Source: Apteryx mantelli (taxonomy: Eukaryota > Chordata > Aves > Apterygiformes > Apterygidae). Taken from it: DNA of 64,000 nucleotides. The position numbers and the translations under genes are program-made. A model generated the notes under the pieces. The model had not been told where the DNA came from and ran no database searches. It saw only the letters and a list, made by a program, of their open reading frames with translations. Below, piece by piece: positions 22,901 to 36,100 of this stretch (within the stretch, counting starts at the first letter, position 1; each line of letters starts with the position of its first letter). Location: NCBI RefSeq assembly GCF_036417845.1, contig NC_090020.1:31976425-32040424 (forward strand), given 5' to 3'.

Positions 22901-25900
22901 TTTTTCCTTGCTAGGCATGGCATAATCGAGGACAGAGATACAACACATTGGAAAGTGGACTTCTTGAATTCTGCTTGTCATAGAACTACTTGTGATCTAA
23001 ACAAAGGAAAAAGCGATCCAGTGTTTCTAAAGCGATGAATGAAAAAGCTGGATGTGAAGATATTAGCCTTCATATGTACTATTTTTGATAGTATTGAGGC
23101 TTTCCATTGACTTATTTTTAGAGAATTATTAGAACGTTTTTGCTTTGGGTCAGCCAGTCCATACTCTGATATAATTATTGTTGCAAAAAAATCCCAAACA
23201 TCTGAGGACAATATTTGTATTGTCTACTCTTTAGCTAATGGGTGTTTAAAGCACTTCAAAACTTAATTTAACCCTCAACTTTTTTCCACTAAGTGGTGTA
23301 GGTGTATCTAGGAATAACTTTCATCTTTTAATTGTATTGTAACTTTTTTAGGTATGCTAAAAGATGTAGAAGATGACATGCAAAGAAGAGTGAAGGTATT
23401 TCTGTCACTTTTGCCTAGCCCCTTATATCTGAAGTTTGTCTAAAATAGAGTTGTTGGGTTTTGGGGGTTTTTTTTTGATCGGCTGAGTAAATTATTCACT
23501 ATGAAGAATGCAGGATTTTTGTGTCAGTAAATAATGTTTTTTGAAGAATTTTTATAATGATTCGTGTAAGATGCTTGTAGTCTGCCTTCTAGCTAATGAT
23601 GTTGATCTCTTCAGAGTTTTCTGAATGGGTTAATAGTTGCTTCATTAGTGGTGGGATGGAATGATGTAGTAGTAGACAGCACTGGGTTGGGACACAGAAA
23701 GCATATGATTAATTTCTGGCTCTTATGCAAGCATATCCTTTGATGCTAAAGAAGTTATTTAACCTTCCTTTGCCACAGTTTACAGTATAAAATGTTCATA
23801 TCATTTCCTTGCCTGTTTGCAGAGTGGACTGGGTTAGATTTCATTGCTGTATGAAAGTTTTAAATCATTCAGGTACCTAGATCATATATTAAGAGGCTTT
23901 GAACATGAGGACTGATTTTTAGGGATATTTAATAGATGGATGTTTTGGAGAGGGGAAAAAGTTTTTACCAGTGGCTTTCGTTTTGCAATAATTAGTGAGT
24001 TGTTTCTAATTCCCTTACTTTTTTAGAGCACTCGAAGTCGACAAGGAGAAGAGAGAGATCCAGAAGTTGAACTTGAAGTAATGAACCTTTTGCAGTATTT
24101 TTTTCTAGATTGCATGAATTAGTACATCATTACTTTACTTGAATTTGTATGTCACTACATCTCCCTGCTTTGAGAAATGAGTGTGTCACCAATAGAGGGC
24201 TGTCACCATTGCAGCCATATCTGAGCTGCTCTACACTTCATAGCTCTGAGCATAGCCTGGGCTAGTAGATTGGCCTTTATGTGCTGAAGGGTCAGGAGTT
24301 CTGGATCTGTGGCAGGACAGTGATGCTGTTGCAGTGCTGCTATTCATTAGCAAAGCAGAAGGTCTTAACTATCCTGTCCTTTCCTCCCTCAGTTCCTTAG
24401 CAGCAGCTTTTACTGCTGCTGGTAGCCTCTCTGTCCTGGGAGAAAGTAGAAGGAGAAGGTGGAAGCAGTGTAGCTTTTTCCAGAAACAGTGGGAATCGTT
24501 GACTTAGAAGAGCATGGGTTTCTTTTCCTAATAATGTATTTTCCTCAGAAATAAGTTTTAATATAGATCTTTAGCAAAAAAACCCCCCAAACTTTTAATA
24601 AGTGTCAGGGTTTAATGAGTATTTTGTACTAATTTGCAGTGTTTTTTTGTTTTTTTTATTATAGCATCAACAGTGTTTGGCAGTGTTCAGCAGAGTCAAG
24701 TTTACCCGGGTACTACTGACTGTTCTTATAGCATTTACCAAAAAAGAGGTATATTCATTTGATGTTTGTCCTCACACGATGATTCTGTAATGTATGTATT
24801 TTTCATTTTCTAAGGTAAAATAATTATTCTGTAGATTTGAATTGATGTTGCTGTAGGTAAAGGGCTGGGTAAAGTCTTATAATAGCTGCTGTTCAGTTTT
24901 CTTTCATTTTTTAAGACAGCACAGGGAAGGACAGTGGATGACATTAGTATGGCCTTGCAGAGAAGCACCTTATAGACTGTACAACATTTAAATTTTTACC
25001 GAGTTTTGGATCACTCTTTTCATACACACAAGCAAAACTTTTCTTTCTCAAGTTCAGTCTCTTTTTGCTGAATTACCTGATATTGACCAATGCTTCCCAC
25101 ACCTCTAGGGAATCTTTAGCTCTTTTCATGTGGGTATCAAATTTGTATCCAGATGTCATTGGGCTGAAAAGAGGAATATAACAGCTCTACATGTAATTTA
25201 CCAGCTCTTTTGAATATGAAATTTCTGCAAATGTTGAAGGTGCAGGGAACTGCTCATTTCAGGGCAGAAAAGTAGAATCCCATTGGTTGGATGAGACAAA
25301 CTTTCTGTTTAATTGTTTTTCTTCTTTTATACAAGGGCAAATAATTGCCTCTTGCTTATTGTTCTATTTCCATTTTTATAAAGAAACAAGTTTCTTGTTT
25401 GCTGGCTTGAAGTTCCTCACTCCCATGTACTTTGGTGTTGGAGCAGCTGTGTATTGAACAGTTTAACAGACCTTGATTAGAATGCAAGTCCGGTCCAAAC
25501 ATCATTTGGAGAAATCAGTGTTGAAGGAAAAAAGATCGAGTACTTAAGAACAATTGCGTTTGGAGTGTAACCATTTGTAGCACAAATAATTTAGTCTTTG
25601 TCAAACTGATATGGAAGTGAGCTACATTGTCTATGACAAAATTCTGTCTGTATTAACTGCTATGAATTAATGATCTGTACAAAATCAGATTATCTTAATT
25701 TAGCTAGTCTGATTACTTACAGTGTAAGTTATTTACTTCATGGATGACTCTGATTTGATTTAGATCCTCTTAGCAGCCTATCCTTGTAGTAGATCTGTGA
25801 GATATTATAGTAGGTGGATACATATTATGCAGAGTTCATTATTAAGTGCAGCTGACTGGTCTGGTTCAGCTTTTATTGGATCTTCAGGGGTTTTTAAACC

Positions 25901-27163
25901 TCTCTTTTCTTAAACTCATCATGTTTCAGTCTTACCTTTGATATTAAATATTTAAAGTTCTGTCAGAGACTACTAATCCTGTATTTTTGAAACAGGATTT
26001 TTATTTTTGCAGAAAACAAGTTTAAACAGTACCTGGTTATGCTGACAGAATGGGGTTCAAATGCTGTCAGAAAATTCAATATGTCAGCAGATAATGATCT
26101 CTTAATAAAGATTTCTAGTTGACATCTGGGATTTTCTAATCCTTTGTAGTGACCTGGTACCACTTGATAGCATGTATTCCATCTATATTATCAAGAATTC
26201 TGCATTTTCTAGTGATGGGAGGGTTTTTTCTGTTTAGGGTGCTTCATTTGGCAGAAGTGTATTTTTTTTCTTTTTTAACCCTGCAGAGTCAAAAGTAGAG
26301 AACTTGTACATAGTATACACTAGATTTTCAGTTGTAATTACTGTTACAGGTTATCTAATTTCCAAAAATATTATGTTGTAAATGTATCAATATATGAAAT
26401 ATAAAGAACACTTTTATGTAAAAACAAAAATCTGGTTGTTCAAAACTGGTTGAATACAGACAATAGAATGCTGATATGATGCTTTTTTTGAAATTAAAAT
26501 GAGTTCTGTAGTCAAGATGTGTTTGTTCATAAAATACATGAGTAGCTGTTCTCTGCCTTTCAGACGAGTGCAGTTGCAGAAGCTCAGAAACTAATGACTC
26601 AAGCAGCTGACCTGCTTTCTGCTATTCACAATTCATTACATCATGGTATCCAGGCACAAAATGATACCACTAAAGGAGGTAAGTATCAGATTTTCTTTTT
26701 TTTTTCCTTTCTTAAATATACTTTTTTGATAAACTTAAAGTGTATTTTAAAAATCACTATATGTTTTGAACTAGTAATACTTTTTATGCAAGCTGTTAAA
26801 AAATGTACATTGTTTGATCTTAACTTAATTCCTCTGAAAGCTGGTTCTCCTGAAAGCAATATTGTTGCTTCAAAGTCAGAGTTAATGTTGAACTTCTGAT
26901 TAAGTGCATTGCACTCCAAATCAGTGTGTACACAGTTGGAAAAAATAAGTACCACCTCACTGTCTGTAGTCTTTGCTGAGATTTTTCCGTAGTCATTATT
27001 ATCTCAGCTGAGTAATTAATGTGATCAGAAATTAACTGTCAGTTAAAAAGAAGGTTTTTCTTTCAGTTTTGGGAATGCTTACCTGCATCGCTTATTTTGG
27101 CCAAATGAGTGACTTTATTGTACTTGTAAGTGTTAAGTGAGTTCCACAGCTTATATGCGGGTT

Positions 27164-27196
<33 letters not shown>

Positions 27197-30100
27197 CCTC
27201 TCTCTCTTTTTTTTTTTTCTTCAGATCATCCTATTATGATGGGCTTTGAGCCCCTTGTTAATCAAAGATTGCTGCCTCCAACTTTCCCTCGATATGCAAA
27301 AATAATTAAAAGGGAAGAAATGGTCAATTATTTTTCCAAACTAATAGATCGGATAAAAACTGTATGTGAAGTAGTCAACTTAACTAATTTGCAGTGCATA
27401 CTGGTAAGCATGAATCTTTCTCATTTAAAGTCAAACATCAGATCTTAAAAACTGACTTTTGAAAAGAGTCATTTCAAATATACACACTATTGCTCACTGG
27501 AGGGAAACTGATCTGTCTATATAAATCTTTTCATATTTCCCATTGTTGTGTGCAGTTTCAAAATTTGATGTCTTTTCTAATACTTCGTATTTCTTTCTTT
27601 TTGACAAAGACCTTTTCCCCTCTCAAACATCCCATTTTTCCCATAACCTGTTAGATAATAATAATGTATGTCAGTGGCAGAGCACAAGTGAGTTAATTTC
27701 CTTACAATTCTTTTTCGCCTGGCTGAAGAGCTGCATCTGTAGTAGCAGGGCATAAGTCCTTGCTATATTCCTCATTTTTCAGATTCAGTAAAGTGTTCTA
27801 CATATGTGTCAATAATACAAGAGAGCACTTAACACATGTTTGTTTGAGCATGTTATTCCCTGAAGAGAGATAAAGTTCAGAACTTGCTTATGTTCTTCCC
27901 TGACTAAGGGATGCTACCCTCAGTTAGGGCCTACTTTTATTAGAAGAGATTTAAATGTTTGAAATAGGTTTTACAATGTGCATTTTCACTGACTGACAAA
28001 AGAGCTATGGTTACATCAGGTGAAGTTCCAAGAGCAAGCAAAAATCTTTTATTTTTAACATATTTTGTTACATTAATAAAGTCAGTGTCTGCATGAGACA
28101 TTTTGTGCTGATTGATGCAGTTTTATGTGCCTGATTCAGTCTTGCTGTGACCTTAGTGGTTTCACAGTATCTCTTTTCTGTATTAGCATCGTTCTAATAG
28201 TTGCATCTGAAGAAGGAAATTCAGAAACCTGAGGTGCTGTTCAGTAAAGGATAATTACAGAAAAAATAGATTTTAGCTTCATAGTGTGTTTTGTTTTGTT
28301 CAAATTACTCATGCTTGTTTTCTTAAAATTTGTACAAGCTATGCTATGGGTATGTCTGTATGTGTTTTGTGTGTATATACATGCATATAAAAAGATACAA
28401 ATATATGTGCATGTGTGTTTATATGTTTATCTATATTTTTATATATATATATATATAAAAGAAAATTGGTATATTAACCTGACTTGCCCTTTCTTTCCTA
28501 AATGTGAATTAGGACTTTTTCTGTGAATTTAGTGAGCAATCACCATGTGTTCTTTCAAGATCTCTGTTACAAGTAAGTCATAATTTGTGTCTTTGGGTGA
28601 AATATTTATGCTTTCATTATAAATATACATTCATCCTCTAGTTTCAAATTTTAAACTATTTGCATATTGTTTAATAGTATACAGTTTGTAACATTTTTCT
28701 ATAGATAGGTATATGGAGCCTTATGAGCTAAATTTTTAAAAAATATTTCAAATACTGTTCTCCAAATCATGTTCATGTATGCTAATTAAATGACAATATT
28801 AAACTTGTTTCTCTGCCAAAAACCTGGGCCTGTACAGATGTTTTTATATTGTTCTCCATATGCTGCCTCATTTGGGGCTGGAGTAGTTAATATTTCATCT
28901 TCCCTACCTTGACTGAATTTCACATATAGACTCTCTCTTTTGCTTCACCAGTAATGATGGTGAGGGCAGAACTGAATACTTTACTGCTCACTGCCTTGCT
29001 TACCTTGAAACTATATAATGTATTCCTTAATTCAGAGTGAAACACTTTCTTATAGGAGGTTTTGATTTCAATAGGGTGTCCCTGGAGGTCAGAACTTTTT
29101 TTCCCTTTGATCCTGATTAGAACATGTATAGAGCTGATGAAAAATAACTATTGGCAAGTAAGGTGTTTTCACAGTGAGCATGCATTCTGACTTTCCACTA
29201 CATGTGTTTTGTGCAATCCTTATGGGTGTCTGACAGCAGAGCTTTTTTTTTTTTTTCTCCCCCAACTGCTCAAGAATTGTGGAAGAAAGGGGCACTGCAC
29301 TTGTGGAGGAAAGTGGAATGAGCGTCAAACATGGCCAGTGAAAGCAGCAGTATCTGTAGGGATTAAAAAAAAAGGCCTGTGTTAGTCTCATTCTTTTCAG
29401 ATCTACCTTTATCTGTCTTCAGGTTAATTTCGTAGCTTATTTTCTGTTAATCTTCAGAAGCATCTGTCTGATTAATCATCTTTGAAGTCCACAAAACAAA
29501 ATCATTTTGCATGCAGTGACTTATGCAAGTAATAGAGTGTTATGGGAATACCATGCAAATGACTGATCTCAGTATGCCCCTATTTCCAAGTCCACAACTT
29601 TGTACCTAGTTGAACAATTTTAATTTTAAAGTGATCTTGTAAGTTTCTGAAACACAAAGGTACTGTAAGAGCTTTTTGTTAGTAATTTATAAAGTATTAC
29701 TTCTAACACTTATTTCTGAAAACATAATTTCACTTTCAGACGACTTTCCTAGTAGATAACAAAAAGGTGTTTGGTACTCATCTCATGCAAGATATGGTAA
29801 AAGATGCTTTAAGATCTTTTGTCAGTCCTCCAGTACTTTCTCCAAAGTAAGTAGAACTTGAGTTGGTTTGCATATGTTTACATATCTGATGAAAATATTT
29901 CTATTTACAAAAGCAAGGGCAGACCTTTAAAGAACATACACATTTTCTACTTATTAGTGCTTATGTATGAAGGAGTCAGTTGCTGTTGCTGCACTCCTGT
30001 TTCTTTTTGATTTTTGTGTTATATACCCTGGTGACATTTATTTACATATGTATATGTGTGGATATTTCCCTTTTAGGTGTTGTTTATATAATAATCACCA

Positions 30101-33100
30101 GGCTAAGGACTACATTGACTCCTTTGTGACACATTGTGTTCGGGTAAGTGTTTGTCCCTGTTACAGGACCTTTATGCTTATACGAGTACTTTCAAGATTT
30201 GCTTACCTCTGAAAATGGGAGCAGTTTTATTAAAACACCTAACATGAAGGCAAAATTGCAAAACTCGGCTATCTTAAAATTATTACAGTTTTGAAGAAAC
30301 CAGTATAACTATTCCTGTTTGTGTCCTGTATGAAGTTTCCAGATTTTTCACGAACAAATACCACTTTACGAGAAATCTGCACCCACTACCTCTGTTACAG
30401 GATAGTTTTATTTTGCAAAACAAATATATAACGCTAATAAAAGCAAAATTATTTTTACCTTCTCTACATTTCAGAAATTAAAAATAACTTTGAAAATGTT
30501 CAGTTACTAAATGCAGCACACTGAAAAATCTAAGAAAATGGATTTAATCATAAGAATTCTCTCTCTTCCCCCAAGCACTGTATTCTGATCAGATTCTTCA
30601 CAGGATGTTCATGTAATCCCATGCTGACTTGTGTACAGAGAGTTGGACTCTTGAATCACTCTAGAGTTTGCATGTCAGTATGTACTGCCTCAGGAACCAG
30701 TCTTCTAATATAGATGTATATATCAGGTGCCTAAACAGACATCATAGTACTCCTTCTGTAGTCTCAAAGTTGTCTTGAAAATGTATAACTATGCTTTGTT
30801 TCTTTCAGCCATTTTGTAGTCTGATTCAAATCCATGGACACAATAGAGCTCGTCAGAGAGATAAACTGGGTCACATTCTTGAGGAATTTGCCACTCTCCA
30901 GGATGAGGTAATGTCCTAGGCAAGAGGCCAGCAAGCCTTTCTTTCCACATATATTCTTACCACAGTGGAGCATATAGTATTAGTTTCTAGATGAATGAAG
31001 CTACTCCTCTGTTTGTCCTTACTGAAATGTTTAGGGCAAGGATTCCTAAAATGCAATCCACGAAGTCTATAGGATGCATCTGAGAATTTTTTGTTACATC
31101 TGTTGTACATAAAGGTAGTGCATTTTTGCATTAATTTGGTCCAGTAAATAGATTTTGGGAATCTTGCTGTGGTGTCTGTAATTTCATGGTAATTCCACTG
31201 CTTGCACACTCTCTCTTGTAACTGTGAATCTGGAAGATGTAAGCAGAGAGACATTGATGAACCTTGTTTACAGGACACTTCCAAAAATTCAGACTTACAG
31301 CTATGTAAAATATAAGTTGCAAAATTTTGTAAGCTTTAAAAAATACATGTAAAATGAGTAATAACTCTTAAAAATATGTACTCTGCTGATTTTGAAACTT
31401 TCTCCAGAATGGGCAATGAAAGGCCACAGTGAAAGGTACATCTCCACTTCCTGGAAATGTATTTTTTTTTTTTTTTAACAGTGAGAAGTAAGAAATAAGA
31501 AAATATTTTCCAAGGTGTGCATGCTAAGGAGAACAGTCAAGGAACTTGGAGCTGGCGGGGGAAGAATTTGTGTGTGCTTCAGCTTCTCTTGAGATTTTTT
31601 GGCTGAGAGTTTGTTACAGTGCTGCAGCTGAAAGACTTTTTTCATCTTGCAGCAGATTTTACGGGATGATTTGTTCAGGACCACTGATAGTATTCCAAAT
31701 GTGACAGATTTTGTATCTTCCATACAATTAATTTTTGAGACTGAATATGAGTTCCCAGTATTATAGTTTCTCTGGTGAGCCATAGTGAGATTTTACTTAC
31801 ACAGCTTGTAAGTTTTTCATTGCACCAAGGTTTAGGGGAAAAAAAAAAAAAAAAACGTGGCCAAAATAATAAGATATATAACAGCATGTTATGGTTCCTG
31901 TTCTAGTACTTGCGTGACTGCTAATGGTCAATAAATGCTCTTTAAAATTAAAGACTTAATAAAACTGATGTTACTGCTGGTCAATAAACTTATCTCCCTG
32001 TATTACCACATAGAATATTTTTTACTCTGTTCAGCTGCATTTGCCTCTACTCATGTGAATAAATTTTAATAATGAATTCAGATTTGTGACAGTTCTAGAC
32101 TATAAAGTCACAGTATCTGAAAAAACTTTTCTGTCTTTTAATCTGGAGCATGAGTGTACTGACCAAATCTGTATTTGAATTCTGTTAACATTTGTATCTG
32201 GCAGAACTTGAATGCAGTTTCAGCCATATGTTCTTCCTTTCTTGTCTGTTACTGAATAGTTTGCTTTGCTTTCTTTTTTGGTAGGCAGAGAAAGTAGATG
32301 CAGCACTTCATAGTATGCTGTTGAAGCAGGAACCACAAAGGCAACATTTGGCTTGCTTGGGCACCTGGGTCCTTTATCATAACCTTCGTATTATGATACA
32401 ATATCTTCTGAGTGGCTTTGAATTGGAACTTTACAGTATGCATGAATATTACTACATATATTGGTAAGAGGATGCTTGATTGAAAGTTGTTGGGGGTGGG
32501 ATGCTCTCACATAGCTTTACTTGCAAATACTTAAAAGAGGACTTCAACTAATATTTTCAATCTCAGACTTGCTCAACATGCTATTTAGTTATCTATTCGT
32601 AGAATTAGAGGCAGGAAGAAAGTATATTAGTCTCTTTTCTAGACTTACTGATTAGTGTACTTACTAGTCACTTTTTCTGAAACAGTAATTGGCTCTTTGT
32701 TTAGCTTTTTATAACAGTGTCTTCTAATGAAAATGGATAAAAAACATGCTTATTTTGGCAGATGAGGGAAGGCAGAAGGAAAGACAACTTCCTTTATTCT
32801 TGTCTGTTTTTGTCCTGCCAAGGCCAATAATCTTGTTGAGGTCTTCAACATTTTTAAAGAGAACTCCAAAGTTGAAGTTGTGACTGTAGTCTGAAAGGTA
32901 ACTAGGTAAAATAACATCTTATTCCATGAACATATTTGAAGAGGTACCTGCCTTTAGTGAAAATGATTACACTATATGGAATCAAAAGATTTTTTTTCCA
33001 TATCCTTTCTTCGCATTAAATTATTTTTCATAGTAGATCTGTTGGTCCAAAAGAGAGGTGATGGTTCATCCTTAATTCAGCAGTAAAAATTCAGTGTTGA

Positions 33101-36100
33101 ACCTTTCTATACTGAAGTGCTTTTGTACTTGTTTTCTTTTTGTGAAGCTTCCTATAAACTCTTACTTGGGAAGCTGTCAGCCCTCTTCCTGAGAGGTTAG
33201 AACAGCTTAAGTCTTGAATTTCAGTGCATCTCGTTCCCTTATGTGTTGAAAGCTTAATTTCACTGGGTTTCAAGTAATGTTTCTACATTGTTTCATCAGT
33301 GGATTAAACATTGAGTGGGAAAATTAATACTCCAGATAGTTGCCAGAAGATGGCAATATTCTGTAATACACTGTTTTTACCTGCCCATATTTCCCCTCAC
33401 CATTTCAGTAAGATCACTCTTAGTCAGAGCTGTTGACTCAGCTGTTTTTATCTTCTCACTATAAATGAAGAACAAAAAAACCTTTGTTTAAAAGGAAATT
33501 TGCAAATGAAACTTTCATCATTATTTCTCAGATTTTTTTTTTTCTAAATTATAGCTTCTTATATAGCGTTGTTTCTTCATGAGCTGTAATTTTCCACTCC
33601 TTTTTCCCATTCCTTTGGGTTTGAAGTCAGTCTAGAGATTTATATGTCCTACTCAGTAGGAAATCCCTCTTAAAGCATTCTTAAAGATTCCTCTTAAATC
33701 TCAAAGAATTGCGTGTATATGTAGTGTTCCTGTGGGCATTTTTATGTGGTAAGTTATGGTTTATTAATGCTTGAAATGCATCCATATTAACCTTGTTTTC
33801 CAAAACAGTCATTCATAACAAAACTAGAAGCATAGCATTAAGTTGGTTACCATTTTTAAAGCTTGATTTGCTGGGTGGGAAGGAGAAATTCTAGAAAAAA
33901 ATTGATCCTTTTATGGGTTTTGAAATAGTAGGAAACTTCGACTTAAGTTAGCAGAAGCCCAAGAAACTTGCATACCTTGAACTATCTAGGGTTGAATGTG
34001 TATGGAGTCTTGTTTAAAAAAATAGAATGGGGAATAATCAGTTGATTACAGTCATCATCCATTTTCATCGAAAAAGAGAGATGCCCTAAAAGGTGTCCCA
34101 TGTCATTAGTTCTTTGAATAAACGACTTGGCATTCAGTGAGGATGTGTACATTATGAATAAGTTTTGCTTTGTAGTATGTAACAGCCACATACTGTTTCT
34201 ACCATAGGTATCTATCAGAGTTTCTCTATGCCTGGTTGATGTCAACACTGAGCCGTGCTGACAGCTCTCAAATGGCAGAAGAGAGAATAATGGAGGAACA
34301 GCAGAAAGGCCGTAGTAGTAAGAAAACAAAGAAAAAGAAAAAAGGTATCTGAGGTGTGGAGTGTAGCTCAGACTTCTTTTTCCCTCATGTAGTTGTTCAG
34401 AGTTAAGAAATAATTCTTCAGAGTTAGTAGGATCAGCACTGATGTGGATAGGACAAATATCCTAAAGTTTATGTAGGCTGAAAGTAAAACATCTTAACTA
34501 AAAAAGTCTTAGTCTCTGGAGAAGAATTTTTTTGGTTGGCTAGGGGTTATTTTTGCATTTTTTTTAAAATAGGTCTTTCAAAAAACCCCAGACTCATTTA
34601 TGTTCACACCTCCACCAGTTCTACCGTATGTCAGATACTGTAAGGTGTAATTAACAAGCCCAGAATAAATTTCTTTGAAAATATTGCCTTTTACAGTCTA
34701 TAACTCCTGTAGAAGGATGGTTTTTCTGACTATAGCTAGATTTCTGAAGTTTCATCATATTTCTGTAATTTCTCTTTGGCTCCAGAAGGTATTTAAGTGT
34801 GTTTCTTAATTTTACCATGATGAGTTGCCCTGTTTCAGTTCAGTGGTAGTACTATTGTGCAAAAGACTCCTTTAGATTTCTATTGCTTTCTCTGGTGTTT
34901 ATCCATGGGTGAAAATGAGAATGTCCTTTCTTGCATCATAGCAGATTGGCTCAGTGAGGTCAGAGCTGTAAGCCTACGACCAAAAAGACAGCCAAAAACA
35001 ATGTTTAAATTGCATTTGATACATATTTGCCATGCTTAGGAGACTGCAACGACTGTGATATGTTCGTGTTATCTTATCATTAACATTGCAAATAATGAAC
35101 ACCGTGCAGAAGCTATACTTCTTTCTTTGCTATTCATTCTTCTGTTTGGTGTGTTTATCTGTGTTTTCCTTTCAAGGGGACCCAAACAATTAGATAAGAA
35201 CAGCTCCAGATCATTTCAGCTACATTCACTTCTCTCTACAAATTCAGAAAATTACTACCATATTCTATACTATCTAAAAAGTTGCCAAATTTGGGGGCAT
35301 TTAGCACTAGTTTAACACTGGAGGCTAAAGAGGAGCTTAAAGGAAAGTTATTAGGATAAAAATCTTCATTGTTATAATGCTTTAACCTTCTAATCTTAAA
35401 TGTTAAAAAAATCCCTGAATTAAGCAAAACAAAGGTCTCTCAACCACCAGCTGTAAATTTTAAATTACTGTTTATTGTTGTATGGTGACAAGACATGTTA
35501 ATACTATTAACTGTCTGGACTGATTTGTTTCATTGTATTCAATGTCATGTTCATATAAATGTTCTTAAGTATATTTTAAGCTATTTTGCTTAATCTGGAG
35601 CCTGGTGAACTGATGTGCATGCCCATGCTTTTTATGCTTCAGTTTTCTTCCATTATTTCTAGTGATATTTGACACTTTCTGAAAATGTGAAAGAAATGTT
35701 TTGCTCTGAAACTATTATGTGTATTTATGTTGAATAAAAAATCTTTTTATATGAAATTTGCAGTTCGCCCTCTCAGTAGAGAGATCACCATGAGCCAAGC
35801 ATACCAAAATATGTGTGCTGGGATGTACAAGGTAATTTATTTGTGCTTGATGAACAATGGCTTCAAATTTGTTAATAGAAATCAAGCATACATTGCTTGC
35901 ACTCTGTTCTTATTGGGACTGGAAATGAAATCGAAGTTTATAATATGATATGGTAAATTTTCTACTATTTTTCTCTCCTGTCAATTATAGTTAAATCATA
36001 ACTTTCATTTTGCTAACAGCAAAATATAACATAAAGTTAACACTTTTTATTATATGCCATCTTTTCCTTTCTCCTCTTATTTAGACGATGATTGCATTTG

